Positions 1 through 11,878 of a stretch of 64,000 bases of DNA are shown piece by piece. Within the stretch, counting starts at the first letter, position 1, and the number at the start of each line of letters is the position of its first letter. The DNA is from Heligmosomoides polygyrus polygyrus (taxonomy: Eukaryota; Nematoda; Chromadorea; Rhabditida; Heligmosomidae), in contig OX377201.1 in the NCBI GenBank assembly GCA_947396885.1, positions 68,422,983 through 68,486,982 on the forward strand, in the 5' to 3' direction. The notes below the pieces were generated by a model. The model was not told the DNA's origin and did not search any database. It saw only the letters and a list, made by a program, of their open reading frames with translations. A program made the translations under genes and the position numbers.

Positions 1-55
1 TTATCATTAGGCTTCGTGAGCGATGGCATAACACAGGCCTTAAGGAGGTATCGTG

Positions 56-190
56 TAGTATACTTGTGCCCGAATAATCGAATTCGAATAATTATTCGAA
101 TAATTCATTCGAATTCGATTTTCGATTATTTGATTATTCGAGTTTCGAAAATTCGAATATATATTCGAATTCAATTGTTCGAGTTTTCAC
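56..190. repeat. TTCGAA-rich dispersed repeat, copy 1
   Basis: This AT-rich stretch is built from TTCGAA and ATTCGAAT words. Related copies lie at 27285-27470 and 30750-31405. It begins with CTTGTGCCCGAAT, which resembles the GTTGTGCTCGAAT edge of the 30.75-kb copy, so it looks like one family of dispersed element and not simple sequence. It is non-coding. Confidence 0.55.
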
Positions 191-1602
191 CACTGATTAC
201 CACTGAAAACGACACCAAAAGTGTCACACTTTTCCACTTTTATCATGAAGATGCCATACGTTTTGCTTAAGCCACACCTCATACGTAAACTCACTCCGCG
301 CCATGACGTGAAGTGATAATCAGATAAAAACATGATTGTTTTACTCTTTCCAACGTTTAGCAATAATTCCACAGACTCAATTCCAATATTCCTTGATGGC
401 TTTGCAAGAGTTCTGCTCATGTGCATTGGAAAGAGTCGTCTATTTGGTGAATAAGTGGCGAAAAAGTTGACTAGGCGGTGGTTGCAGCATAGAATATAGT
501 TCAGCAGGATAATCTTCATTCCAGTGCAGTGAGAATTTTCTTGTTTTTCTGAAGATAAACGAAATACTAAATGCCATTCAAATGTGAGATGTTGTGCTAG
601 TGACCAGAAGAAAAGGCTGGCCCAGTTCCATTGCCAGGAATTAGCTAGAGCGCCCTATCCACAAAGCGTTTTTCTGTCACCGCGCCACAGCAGAACATAA
701 GAAAGTAAATAGGAAGTAGCAATGAGCTATGAGGGCAGTCTTTAAAAGTGGGTACATCGTCATAATCCGAATTGTATGACGTTATGTGAACGTTTGTCAT
801 CCGTGGACCAAAGATCACCTTTACGAAAATTCACGATTTACGACCCAAAATGTCGTAAATCGTAAATCGTAATTACGCACACCCCTGGTCAAGAGGGAGA
901 GGGGACAAGACGAACGATTTGTCAATAAATAAATAAACAAATAAATAAATAACCGGGAACAATGGTGTGGAAGCGTCGGCGAGAGGACGGGTCGGCAAGT
1001 ATGTAGCTAGCTTGTTTGTGTTGTCCAAGATCGTATTGAGTAACGTCTAAAGAACGTCAAAGCTACAGATGATGATGCAACTGGAAGCTATTTATTGAAC
1101 AGACAATCGGTTCTGACAGCAATGTTCGAATATATAGAATCAGCTCTGCATCGACGAGGGACCTGATAAACAAACAACTTGAAAAAGCTCCATGCGTACA
1201 GCGAATGAATGTGTCAGCCAGCACATTTGCTGTTCATCTAAGTGACATACATTGTGCGCATAACACTGAAAATACCGATGTGAAAGTGGTGCAAATCGAA
1301 ACAACCGAGGATCTCTGATCTCTCACCCGAAGTACATAGACCAAGAAACTGGTAGCTGTAGGACTTTACTGCATCTGGCAGCTAATTCAAAGCTACCAAC
1401 TTCGTAGAACAGGAACGTTTCTGAGCACATAATACATTTCCAATACATTTCCAGTCGGGTGAGTATCCTACTATATATAAAGGTGCTCTGTATATTCTCC
1501 GAGAGTTTCAAGGAATTATGTAAGACGAAGGCGAACAGCTCATCCCTTCCATTTTAGAGATCAGGATGTGATACGAACGAGCGGTAATGGGACAAGACTG
1601 TT
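191..1602. other. Stretch without a recognised gene, downstream of the bHLH gene
   Basis: I found no protein or RNA gene here. Two small signals stand out. A hAT-type end, GCACACCCCTG, finishes at 887 after a run of TCGTAAA words; it matches the end of the large element at 53777, but no partner end is in the window. An (AATA)n tract lies at about 921-952, the kind of tail left by non-LTR elements. Confidence 0.5.
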
Positions 1603-2577
1603 CTATTCCTCCGTTGTCGACTCAGATTCGAGGCGACTGCGCAGGGAAAATACCACTTGCCGTAGCTCCTCGATAGCCTTCGCCTGCAAGTACTCGGATG
1701 CCTACGAATACATAGCAGTTACCAGTACATTTTAATGCGACATTTTACGATGTATGGGCGCCTTGTACAGAGTATCTCAAGCAACACTGTTACACTGTTT
1801 GAGCTACCACATATCGCTAGTGCTTCAGCTACAGTAATGTTTAAGACTTATCCTAAGAGGCGGGAAGTCCTCTACGTTTTGAGGTTGCGCTATGCTACGG
1901 GTTCGCTGTGGGGAAAATGAGACCATCTAAAGCGATTGTCCGGCATATAGAATACTCGAATAGCAGCTAGTTTTGTTGCCAGCTGAAGGCATAAATGCCA
2001 CCTAAGTGGCAGAGTTATGCAGTAGAGAGATTGTAGATTGTCGAAGTGGTAGCTTTGATTACTTAAGCTTCGAAAACTTGGCGCAGAATATACTGTGTCG
2101 CGGAATACTCAAAATCTGTAGTCGGGCGTAAAGGTTGTTTGGTAAGAAGCCTCCTGGTTCATTCGTCGCCAGGCTGAAGAGAACAGATACACTTCGCGCT
2201 ACCGGCAAAGGGCTAACTACAACGCACTGCCACTAAACGATTCAAGGTATTCGTCTACTGCATTCTGTGCCCAACTGTCGAGACTAGAATCTTGGAGGAC
2301 GTCTGGATGTAAATGGGAATTCGCCGAGCTGAATAACTGCAGTGCCCACTCGCAATTTTCAGTGATTGCTTAAACAATTTAGGCAATTGCTTACCTGCAT
2401 AATAATGTGATTCTTGGCCAGGAGTAGCGTGGCGATTTTACTCAGTTTTCGTACCGATCCACCACGTGCGTAAGGTAGCACGGCTCTGAGGTCATCCAGA
2501 GCCTCGTTAAGATCATGCATCCTGCAGCGTTCTCGCATGTTAATCGACAGCCGAACTCCGGATTCCGATGAGGTCAT
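1603..2577 (-). CDS. hlh-17-like: bHLH transcription factor of the hlh-17/-31/-32 (BHLHE22/Olig-like) family, last two exons
   Basis: Exon A is 2395-2577 (61 codons) and the terminal exon is 1603-1683 (26 codons plus TAG); the intron is 711 bp. Exon A follows TTTCCTTGCAG and ends ATGCAG/gtaagc; the last exon follows TACTTGCAG. Both junctions are phase 0. The basic region contains [12 protein letters not shown] with the E and R contacts expected for E-box DNA. Helix 1 and loop read [12 protein letters not shown], helix 2 [16 protein letters not shown], and the second exon continues the helix with [11 protein letters not shown] before a short acidic, serine-rich tail. Family members act as nuclear repressors in neural or glial cells; in C. 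elegans hlh-17 marks glia (family knowledge). ATG at 2577 lies directly after the acceptor, so it may be the start or the middle of a longer protein. I could not confirm an upstream exon. Confidence 0.88.
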
Positions 2578-2685
2578 CTGCAAGGAAATGGAATTGGATG
2601 GGAACAGATATTTTCAGTTTTTCCAATTTTTTGTCAAGATCGACAGTATTCAGTCTACAGTGTAATGAATGAAAAATAAATCTGG

Positions 2686-2872
2686 GCGCTAATCTTGTTG
2701 GAGAAGCGCCACGCGTCCTGCTTCTGCAAAATGCTGTGGAGGCAACTTGAATGCGTTTTTGGCCTATTCAAAACTTGTGTGGCCTACCGATGAACATATG
2801 TGTTTTATACTTTCCTGACGAATCTGGTGCCAATTCATTCTATCTGGCCCCTCAGAGAGATGAAAGCTGACG
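2686..2872 (-). repeat. Old tRNA-derived SINE copy, head missing
   Basis: Read on the minus strand this matches the 3' two-thirds of the SINE at 33443: GAATTGGCACC, then GTTCATCGGTAGGCCAC, then GGCCAAAAACGCATTCA and the CATTTTGCAGAAG block. The tRNA-like head is absent. It lies just upstream of the bHLH exon and is clearly older than the 33-kb and 38-kb copies. Confidence 0.65.
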
Positions 2873-4195
2873 CATTATTCGATTGTTCTAAAACGCCTAA
2901 AACGTCTATAAAATTGGATGACTTCAGGACCATAGCTCCTCAGTGTGGCTTTATTTCGTTCTTCGTTGAAGGCTATGACTCAAAGCGAGATCTTGCTCTG
3001 GTGTGCTATTGAGTGTCAGCCTACAGGTCCCTTGAGAAATAGTCTTTCTTTTCATACGACTGTACAGCTCCCGTTGGAGTTCCCAGATTGCCGGAATCAA
3101 GTTCCCTTAGAATCTCTTAAAACCTCTAGGCGAACAGAAGCGGTCCCTAAGCGTTTTAGGAATCTGGAATCGGGTATCATTTAGTTCCCATCTTCAGTAG
3201 AAAAAGCGGGTTTATTAAACCCGTCGAAATTAAGAAACCAAGAAAGTAATATGAGTGGGCCGTCCTAAAAACGAGCCCACCCCAGTTCGTTTAGAAACGG
3301 TTGCAGTTTATCTACATTCCCCACGTTAGGAGCTCTTCAATCATAACTACAGGTAGGCTTTTATAACCATTAAAAACCTGATAAGCTTCTACACGATGAG
3401 TGCCAGGTTTTCACAGCTGACTGGTGGACATTGTGTTGCAAACCTATCGTACTAGACTTCAAATTACCGGTTTGAATGGTCTTAATCCAGAGCTTCTGAA
3501 CGGCATTAAAATCTGCTCTGATTGTGAGCGACGATAGAATGTGCTCTGTACTAGCTGTCAGGATTCAACACGTGAGGACTGCTTTAGAGCGGGTTCTGCT
3601 AATTTCCAAAGGCTGTCTTTCATGGACAAGTGTTACCCTAGTGATGAGAGTACTACTGAACTAGGTATGGTTCAAGGACCCATAGGATCTGTTCCGCCCT
3701 TCACGTTTGCGGGCTATTCTAGGCCCTTGAGGAAGGCGGTTTTGTCTAATGAAAAAGATAACAATTTCGCGCGACTTAACCAACTGCTAGGCAACTTGCA
3801 GTGACGATATTCAACGACGGCCACACCTCAAATTCGTGAGTGTTACTCGGGGAAGCTGTGACTAACAACTACTATTTTCAGAGACTCCATCTTCAGAGAA
3901 ACATGTGCTCTGGTGCAGTACGCAATGAGAAGCGATTGTAGGGCAGGAGACGCAAACTCTCAGCTAACTCGATGGAAACTGAAAGTGAGTGGAGCTACGG
4001 GTCGACTCTGGCCAATCTACTCTGCGTAGGAACAGAAACCTCCTAAATTCTTAATTACTAAAAGATTAGTTGTCGAAAGCGCATAGTAGGCGTGCCAAAA
4101 ATAGAGATGAGAAGTCCGAATTAGTGTTCTTAGATGGATCGTCATTGAAATTTTCATTTTTGCAATCAGCCTGCTAGTCGCTTAAGTCATAAATA
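2873..4195. other. Stretch without a recognised gene, upstream of the CR1-like ORF
   Basis: Short open frames occur at 2945-3184 and 3541-3804, but I recognise no domain in them. The region may hold decayed 5' sequence (endonuclease part) of the retrotransposon whose reverse transcriptase opens at 4196, but I cannot see an endonuclease motif. In-frame stops at 4000-4190 show that any upstream continuation is broken. Confidence 0.4.
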
Positions 4196-5755
4196 TTGGA
4201 TCAAAATTCAAAGACTCTTAAGCCTTCTATGTCTCTTCCGTATGATGGTATCCCACAGATAGTATTCAAAAGGTGTGCACAAGCGCTATATAAGCCCTTG
4301 GCGATGATTTTGAACATCTCGTTAATGTACAGTGAAGTTCCCCATATGTGGAAAGAATCTATAGTTACCGCTATTCCGAAGCCTAATGCTTCTCCTCACT
4401 TACTTTCGTCGTATCGGCCAATTAGCATTACGCCTACTCCTATCAAAGTCCTAGAAAGGCTAATTCGTGACGAAATTTCCTCTTGGCTGCTCAGAAATCA
4501 ACTTATTCCCCCCGAACAACATGGTTTTTTAACGGAAGCGTCGACCATCACCCAGTTGGCAGACTGCAATTTTGACTGGAATATGGCTATAAATGAAGCT
4601 AATAGTGTTGACGTCATCTATTTCGACTTATCGAAGGCCTTTGATAGAGTCAATCACGATAAGTTGTTGTTTAAACTAGAAAAGCTGGGGATAAAGAACT
4701 CTCTTTTGAGTTGGATCCGTTCTTATTTAACAGAGAGATATATGTACGTCAAAGTTGGATACTCCTTTTCTAAACGTCTTCCGTGCCTAAGTGGAGTTCC
4801 TCAGGGAGGTGTTCTTTCGCCTCTACTCTTTATTCTATACACCATAGACATTCCCACATGTTTATCTACGCATGCAGACGTTAAAGTTCAGATGTATGCC
4901 GACGATATAAAGGTGTATGGTATATACAATCAAAACACCAAGGTTTTGGTGCATCAGGCCTTAGCACAATCCATTACTAATATGATGGATTGGGCCAAGA
5001 CTTGGGACATTCCCGTGAACCTCGATAAAACTGTTGTGCTGCACATTGGAAAACCGGATAATCCTGAATATTATTATAATGGTACGGCTCTGAAAGTTGT
5101 GAAGGAGGTGCGTGATCTTGGAATCCTTATTAATGATGATCTTGATGCAAAACTTCATATTAACCGGACAGTTCAAAAGGCGTTTGCGGCTGTCTTTATG
5201 ATATTCAGAAACTTCGAGGGTACCGATCCTATTATATATTTGAAACTCTACAAGGCGTATGTAATTCCTGTTTTGGAGTACGGATCCCAGATTTGGAGTC
5301 CCCACACAAAGAAGCTTCAGGCGAAAATTGAGAAAGTCCAACAAACCTTCACACGAATTTTACTTTATCGTTGCAATCCTGATCCAAATTATCCTTCGTC
5401 TCTTCCAAGTTATTCTGATCGTTTAAGACTTTACAATCTCAAAAGTTTGCTCTATCGACGAGTGTTCAACGATATAGTCTTTTGCTTTAAGTTGCTTAAA
5501 GGTGATCTGAAATTGCGGCCGAGCAAATATTGGTGTTTTCGACCTTGCCGTGGGCGTACTTTTTCGCTGTTAGTTGAGAATCCTAGGCTCAGCAGGAATC
5601 AATTTACCAAGGTCTTCAACTCGCTGTTTTTTCGGGGTGCTAGATGGCTACAAAAACTTCCCGGTACTCTTTTGGAAGCTCCGAACACATCCGAGTTCAG
5701 AACTAAATTGAAGAGTATCAATCTGCTCCAAGTTCTTGGTATTCCAGACTTTTGA
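4196..5755 (+). CDS. Non-LTR retrotransposon reverse transcriptase (CR1/Jockey-like), 5'-truncated
   Basis: A 519-residue uninterrupted frame begins inside the reverse transcriptase domain (LPYDGIPQIVFKRCAQAL) and runs to the C-terminal thumb and tail. Catalytic motif A is VIYFDLSKAFD (about residues 139-149), motif B is SGVPQGGVLSPLLF (about 199-212) and motif C is MYADD (about 233-237), with LDKTVVLHIG and DLGILI downstream, the usual non-LTR order. The enzyme copies element RNA at a nicked target. No upstream endonuclease domain is visible, and the first codon is TTG (4196), so the listed start is only where the frame opens. That no stop has accumulated over 1.5 kb suggests a fairly young copy. 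Jockey, CR1 and Rex1 clades look alike at this level; CR1-like is my best reading. Confidence 0.85.
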   Translation: MDQNSKTLKPSMSLPYDGIPQIVFKRCAQALYKPLAMILNISLMYSEVPHMWKESIVTAIPKPNASPHLLSSYRPISITPTPIKVLERLIRDEISSWLLRNQLIPPEQHGFLTEASTITQLADCNFDWNMAINEANSVDVIYFDLSKAFDRVNHDKLLFKLEKLGIKNSLLSWIRSYLTERYMYVKVGYSFSKRLPCLSGVPQGGVLSPLLFILYTIDIPTCLSTHADVKVQMYADDIKVYGIYNQNTKVLVHQALAQSITNMMDWAKTWDIPVNLDKTVVLHIGKPDNPEYYYNGTALKVVKEVRDLGILINDDLDAKLHINRTVQKAFAAVFMIFRNFEGTDPIIYLKLYKAYVIPVLEYGSQIWSPHTKKLQAKIEKVQQTFTRILLYRCNPDPNYPSSLPSYSDRLRLYNLKSLLYRRVFNDIVFCFKLLKGDLKLRPSKYWCFRPCRGRTFSLLVENPRLSRNQFTKVFNSLFFRGARWLQKLPGTLLEAPNTSEFRTKLKSINLLQVLGIPDF

Positions 5756-6655
5756 TCGGAACGATTTCGGTGTCGGTCTTCATTGCGTTTCGATGAAGCT
5801 CACGGTCTTACGAATCTCCGGCCTTTCGTAAATGCATTGGAAAGACACAAAAGACGAGGCATTCGAATGATTTCGTGTTTTGCTTGCTGTTATTGTTTGC
5901 GCACTATGTCTACTTTTAGGTCATAGAGTACTATGTTTTAGAGCACCCACCGCGACGATGACTCTCATTTAAGCCAATGGTTTCCCACAAGTATTTTAAA
6001 CATTAACATGACTTATTTAAGTTGCATTATTTTGCGACTTACCGGCCATCTGCACTCTTTGGTAAGATCCTCCTAATTTTTGGTCCTACATAGAGATGGT
6101 GGCCTATTGCACTGGGCTTCTAGGACTGAGCATGTTCACTAGAGCTATTATTTCCTCTTATCTAGCGTACCTATTTGCTCCATCATTTTTTTTTCTTGGC
6201 TACCTGTCCTAGTTACCAGTCCCATGGTACAGCCAGCGTACGCTTGTGTCGAAGTTCTGTTATCTATTGTATGGCAATATAGTTAATATATTAGTTTCCT
6301 TATGGAGTTAAATCATCCTATTTCAGTACATTTCCTACGGCAGTGTATACCTGGCGTTGCTGAATCTTCTAGGCTCACAATGTGTTTTGAACTTACGTGC
6401 TAGGTAATTTGCGTAAGGCGTTCCATAGGGCCACAGGTGCCATGTTCCAATATATTCTTCAGTCCGCTTGGAATTCTTCCCATACTATTGAAAGCCTCTT
6501 CTATAGGACTGTCTATGGGACATGCTCTTCGTTGGTCTTCGCCGACATGCACGCTGCCCGTAAAGGATGATTTATCTGATTGATTTGAACCAGCAATCTA
6601 CAAACTTAAATAAATAAATAAATAAATAATTAAATTTAAATTTAATTAATTAAAT
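5756..6655 (+). mobile_element. 3' untranslated part and (AAAT)n tail of the CR1-like element
   Basis: After the TGA at 5753-5755, non-coding sequence runs to an (AAAT)n tract at about 6607-6632 followed by AATTAAATTT-type sequence. Microsatellite tails of this sort are typical of CR1-like 3' ends. The exact end is uncertain because a second tail occurs 300 bp further on. Confidence 0.5.
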
Positions 6656-6929
6656 TAATAATAGCTGGCTGATGTGGACAGATAGCCTTGGTGTGAACCT
6701 GAACAAGAGTAAGCGACATATTCACACATTTAGAGGGGCATGCTCTTTTCTTCCGGCTCAGCTGCAAGTTGTGCCACTTGTTCTCCTAGTTCAAAATTGG
6801 TTGCCAAAGGGTTGCAACTGCCGGGTGATTTGTCGTTCTCGTTGTTTTAGTATTGTCTTTTTTTTTTCTTCATTGCATGGCATGTTTCGATCTTGTTTTC
6901 TGGCGTTTTGTGCACGTCTATTTGACGTA

Positions 6930-6960
<31 letters not shown>

Positions 6961-6962
6961 AA
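6656..6962 (+). mobile_element. Short truncated non-LTR 3' end with (AAAT)n tail
   Basis: About 270 bp of sequence ends in GACGT followed by a long (AAAT)n run at 6928-6962. The layout matches a 5'-truncated non-LTR insertion next to the longer copy. No protein homology is visible in it. Confidence 0.4.
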
Positions 6963-8342
6963 TGGTTGAAACAAAGAATAATGGAAAGGACGTTACATCC
7001 ATGACCGATGCCGAAGTCGGGGTGTAGAGGTGAGGAGTCGAGGTGAATTAATGCTGGTGCGGTCGAGCAACGGAATAATTCGAGGAATTATGTTAACGAG
7101 CGGCGAGACGCGTTCCGCGCGCCTCAGAAGCGAATGGCCGGTGCAGTCGTGGCGACGATGGGGTGTCGGTGGCAACAGATTGTTGTTGAACCATCGCCGC
7201 CGGGGTCGACAGATGGGGAGAGATTAGCCGTTGATAGCCGGAAACGAGCCCAGCTCGTGGTTCGCTTGTCGAGTCCATTGTGTGGAAGAGACCTTACGAG
7301 GAAGAGGCGTCCACCTCCCACTGGAACTTCGCACTGATTTTGAGATCTAGACAGGTTTACGGAGCTTGGGATGCTGATTACCAAAACGCAGAATAAAACT
7401 GAAAAATGTGATTCTTGAACTACCCTGTTAGAGCTTATCGTGTCGGCCGCTAGTTGGCACCGTTAGAATTTTTTCTCCCATTACGAACTGAGTCAAAAAT
7501 ACATCCCAAATTAGGAATCAGCACTCCAAATAATCCTCACTCATAAATTCTTGGCAAAGTCAGTGGTCCTGAACTCACCATCCTTACACACCCTCGTTTA
7601 AAGTAATCTACCATGTATAGTCGGCCCAAAGTTCAGAATTGATGCCAGCTTTGCGATCAGAACCCCAAACACCTTCACTGTAAGGCCGTGCGAAATCCAT
7701 GGTCTTGCTGACCTTAACCCTTGGATGCTCATGCTCAGGCGCTACTTATCGACAATGGCTTTTAACTCCTCAGGAAAAACGAAGTACAGCAATGGCACCG
7801 AATGTTTCATATTCGCAAGTGTCCAAGCTTTTGGAAACACGGATGGAACAAGGCAGAGTGTGCTGATAATCGGTAGGTTTACATTGTTTATAATTGACAG
7901 GTTTAGTACTGCTGACACTATTTCTTCGGTGTTGTGAAGATGGAGTGTATCATTACCGGCTGCATAGAGGAAGCCCACCATGTGTGTGCAGCGAAATATA
8001 AGACAATCCGTCCAATTCAATAGTTTTTTCGTCCGTTGTTTTGCACGTTTTTGACTTCCTTGGCGTCCAGAGAAAGATTTTCACTTGTAACACCTTTTCG
8101 TCTTTTGAAAGTCCACACGCCTTACTGTTTTCATAACTGCAAAAGCTTGGAAAGCCTTTTGCTGCGTGATGCGTCAGATAAGAGTGAGGATGAGGGTACT
8201 GGGGTCATAATCACCGACATTTTTGCCAACGAACGCGTAATGAATCTAATCCTTTACAATAAAAACTGAGACCACAGGAATTAACGAAATCAAGGAAGAC
8301 ACATTGGCCAAATATGTGAATTGTTTCTGAGGCAAAGGAAAA
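6963..8342. other. Stretch without a confirmed gene
   Basis: A GC-richer patch at 7093-7278 has an open minus-strand frame beginning CACAATGGACTCG (MDSTSEPRAGLVSG) that is rich in Ser, Thr and Pro. It could be an upstream exon of the bHLH gene 4.5 kb away, but I found no phase-0 donor that would join it, so it is only a candidate. The minus frame at 7742-8020 ends in PEELKAIVDK and resembles nothing I can name. No RNA gene is visible. Confidence 0.35.
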
Positions 8343-9104
8343 TCAAGAGGTCGGGAAAGTGGTAGTCAGTGGGGGAAGGTTGAAAGAATACGGTAGGTGA
8401 GGGGGAACTTTGACAGCTAAACTGGTCAGTTTTTGAAGAGTGATTTGTGAGGTGTGTGGCCTTGCGTTGTTCTGCAACAGGAGCGGCCCTCTTCTATTCA
8501 CCACTGCCGGCCACAATTTTTGCAACTTCTCATACATTTGGTCTAAATCACAGTAGCAAGACTCTGCTGTGACTGCCTGATCAGGTTGCAAGAAGCTGTA
8601 GTAGATTACACCTTTACAACACCACCATAAAGTAGGCATAACCTTTTTAGGGTGAAGGTCGGGTTTAGGAAAGGATGTTTAATCCTTCTTATCTACCCTT
8701 GTCTACCTTCGACACGTCTGGGTGGATAGGAGCACCCTTAATACCCAGTCAAATCCCCGCTTCTTGTTATCGTAAAGGACCCATTTTCATCTACTCCTAT
8801 AATACGGCTTGCCAAAGGCTTTTTTTTTTGAGGCGAACTAGCAGGTTGGAGCAAGTGTCGAAACGTGCCGGACGCTGCTCATCGGTCAGCTGATGAGGCA
8901 CCCACTTCAACATTCTTCACCTTGTCGACTCTCGCCAAATCTTGCTACCGTACTGTGATGTACGCCAAGGTCCTCTGCTAACGAAGTGTGTTCGTCTCCT
9001 GCTTCGATGGCTTTCTTCAAAACCTCATCGCCAAGCCACGGCCTTCCCAGTTTTTCTTCGAGATCAAAATCGCCAGAAGCGAATTTTTCGAAGCAGAGCC
9101 TCAT
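8343..9104 (-). pseudogene. Mariner transposase relic (cecropia/SETMAR-like)
   Basis: The minus strand carries a decayed mariner transposase in two readable pieces. The N-terminal piece (9104-8907) has the HTH-linked text FASGDFDLEEKLGRPW and LGVHHSTVARFGE. After frameshifts, a middle piece reads WVPHQLTDEQ and then, from about 8639, WWCCKGVIYYSFLQPDQ and LLLQNNARPHTSQ. This is the order of human SETMAR-type transposase. The second catalytic Asp is replaced (QNNARPH for HDNARPH), and the [13 protein letters not shown] block is degraded. It cannot encode an active enzyme. Confidence 0.85.
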
Positions 9105-9348
9105 CGTTCGTTCGCAAGGACAGTCCTTCCCAAAAGGCTGCTAAGGTTACGAGATACCTCTGCGGCAGAGTGTCCCAATTCAAATTCGTAAAGCATGGTG
9201 ACTCGATAGTTGCATCGGTTCATGATTTTAGGGAGCCCTGGAAAATGTCGGATAAAAAAATTAGAGCGACATCCACAGAGGTATCTCGTAACCTTAGCAG
9301 CCTTTTGGAAAGGACTGTCCTTGCGAACGAACGGTGAGGCTCTGTTTC
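9090..9348. repeat. Inverted repeat, about 75-bp arms
   Basis: Arms at 9090-9163 and 9273-9348 are reverse complements with only a few mismatches (AGGTATCTCGTAACC and GGACTGTCCTTGCGAACG occur in both), separated by about 110 bp. The left arm overlaps the N-terminal edge of the mariner relic, so part of the relic has been copied in inverted orientation. Confidence 0.8.
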
Positions 9349-10994
9349 AACATATGCTTTTTGAAAGTTCAGGAAAAAACCTACTGTACAGTATGAGCGG
9401 CTTTCTCTGACACGAAATGATTTAGGGTAAATCTTATTTATTTATATATACCTCGAAACGGAGCTTAATTTTGCGACAGCCTAGTAATATCCTCCCTTTA
9501 ATCTACTGCCCAAATTTATAACGTGCATTTTACAGCTGAGAATATAACTGAAGATCAGCTCTCGAACAAAAGCGGCATTATAGTAAGTGAGCAGCAAAAC
9601 TGGAGGAAATCGACAATTGAGAGTGCACGATTTGATGCGGATAGAACAATTCTGAGAAAATTGGTATCAAATAAATCGTGGTTGTAAGGCAAGGCCTGAA
9701 TTTAGCATGATATGCATTCTTTACGACGTATACATTTCCTAAAACTCATCTTTTAGAATCAATTATCCCGGTTCGTTTTCCCAGTGGCTTCATTAAGCGA
9801 GACCTCCGACGATACGGGTCAGTTCAAAGCAATTAAGTGCTTCCTTAGGTATTAATTTTGAGAATGCTGCCCACTGTTGTATGCAATCGCATGCCAAACG
9901 ATGGAATGGTTCATGCAAAAGGCCTTCGTGTTCCGAAACTGAGGAACTGAGGACGCCTACCGACGGATTATTGGCAGAACGAAGTTGTCAAGGATTTAAT
10001 AAAAAATAGAAATGGAACTGCGAATGGAAAAAGAAATCCTACCCAGCCGGATACTGCAGGAAGGAAATGGCGCGAACCGCTCACTGCCTCGCCTTAACGT
10101 CTTTGGGTCTTGCTAGTCGAGCATACTCTGAGGGTCTCCGAGGAGATACCGTATGCGGTCGAGTGGCGAAGAGATGAATGGCGGACGAGCTCATTGGACG
10201 TGACATTTGAATAACAATGGAAGACACGATCTGCCCGCTTGAGGGCTGGACTCGGCCGCGTCCTCATGCACTCCCCTGCTCCGCAATCAGCCTTTTCCGC
10301 TCGAATTGGTGCTTCCTGTTGTGTCATCCTGGCTCAGTTCAAAAAAAAGCTGAACTGTCTCCATAGGATAGCAGCCTGATTGACCACCGTGTCACCTCTG
10401 GTGAAAGGCTGCATGGGAGTCCTAGCCAAACCCCTACATCAATCCGGGTGTTTGCAAATCTGCCCTCCCTTCATTTCCTGATAAAATTATTTTAATTGTA
10501 TTTATTGATGCCCATACAATGTGGAAATGAAGGGCAAGAACAGCATCAATCGATCCTGGCATGAACGGCAGCCAAACCGGGGAAGGCAGAATTTCTGTTT
10601 TGTGAGTTTCGTTTTCCGATTTTCCATTTATTTTGACCACTTCTGTTTTCTAAAAAGTGGGCGAAATTGAATAGAAAGCAGATAATAATGCAGAGAAAAA
10701 ATTAAAATGGGAACACAACTGGCACTGCGGAAACAGTACCACAAAGTCATGACATAGAAAATGTTCTTGCGGATAGACTATCCAAATGTACAAGAGCGAC
10801 GAGCTTCTGATTCATTGCGTATGGAAGCTGACATGAAAGAGTAACCTTGTTAGAAGAATTCGCCTTCAGGTATATATCATTGAGTACCTCTTCAACAAAT
10901 CTTCGCCTTCTAGGATTTGGCATTGCTGAATGTCTAGTCTAGGCAACGTCTCGGCCAACTAATCATGCGATAAATTTTAAAACTCTGCGTGCTA
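9349..10994. other. Stretch without a recognised gene
   Basis: I see no domain, RNA gene or clear repeat. The minus-strand frame at 10094-10327 (MTQQEAPIRAEKADCGAG...) is open for 77 codons and Arg/Ser rich, but nothing supports expression. Confidence 0.35.
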
Positions 10995-11876
10995 CCAGGC
11001 TGTCCAATAATTCAAGTCCGAAAATTTCAACATTTTAATTTTTTCAACTTTATTGAAAAGCAAGTATAATCAACTATATAATCACCACAGTTATTCACAA
11101 CAGAGGCCCATCGATTGGGCAGGTCGCCGATGCCCTTCGCCCAAAACTCCGGGGGCTGCGACTCGAAGAAGTCCGCGATGTCGGATTTGAGGTTGTCGTA
11201 GTTGGTGAATTTTCTTCCGGCCAAACGGTGCTTCAGCGGGCGGAACAAGTGGTAGTCGGAGGGGGCGAGGTCCGGGGAATACGGCGGATAGGCAACCGTC
11301 TCCCAGCCGAGCGTCGCCAAGTTCTGCTGGGTCTCCTTCGCCACGTGGGGGGGGGCGCGTTGTCGTGCAGCAGGTGGACCGAGGCCCGTCGGGGACGCTT
11401 TTCTCGGATGGCGGCGGCTAGTTTCTCGAGCTGATCGGTGTAGATGGAGGCGGTGACCGTCCTGCCTTGCGGGAGCAGCTCGAAGTACGGCGTCCCACCA
11501 GCAGCAGAGCATGATCTTCAGCGGGTGTTTCCTGTCCTCGAAGCTCGTGTCGCCGCTCTCGAAACGATTGAACCAGCGCCTGACTGTGCGTTGGGACACT
11601 GCATCCTCCTTGCACGCTCTGCAGACGTTGGCGACCGCGGTGCCCGTGTAGTTAGTTACCCAGCAGCCACTCGTAGTACACGAACGTACGAATTCCACCT
11701 TGGTCCATTTTAGCTTGTACTGGTAGCTAGACGCGGCGACTGCGCCTTATATACCCCTAGCGTGGAACTCTGGAGAACCTTCTAGAAGGTTTTTACACTT
11801 GCCTGATATTATAACACTTCTAAGGAAAATTATAGAATTTTGAAAATTTTCGGGCAGGAATTATTGGAGAGCCTGG
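10995..11876 (-). mobile_element. Deleted mariner with intact inverted ends
   Basis: Ends are CCAGGCTGTCCAATAATT and AATTATTGGAGAGCCTGG, flanked on both sides by TA, the mariner target duplication. Inside, on the minus strand, ATG at 11708 opens the transposase. The frame stays open for 223 codons, but the text changes frame: the HTH part (VSQRTVRRWFNRFESGD) is fused through an internal deletion to a piece reading KIMLCCWWD, and correct text returns only at [21 protein letters not shown] and the C-terminus. The segment with the first catalytic Asp is gone. A TATATAAGGCG-type promoter stretch precedes the start codon. The copy could still be moved by an enzyme supplied elsewhere. Confidence 0.92.
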
Positions 11877-11878
11877 TA

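Noticed and set aside
2945..3804. Endonuclease domain of the CR1-like element upstream of the RT
   Set aside because: I could not find endonuclease motifs in any frame; the short open frames show no family resemblance.
7093..7278. Upstream coding exon of the bHLH gene
   Set aside because: The frame looks protein-like, but no phase-0 donor joins it to the 2577 acceptor, so the link is unsupported.
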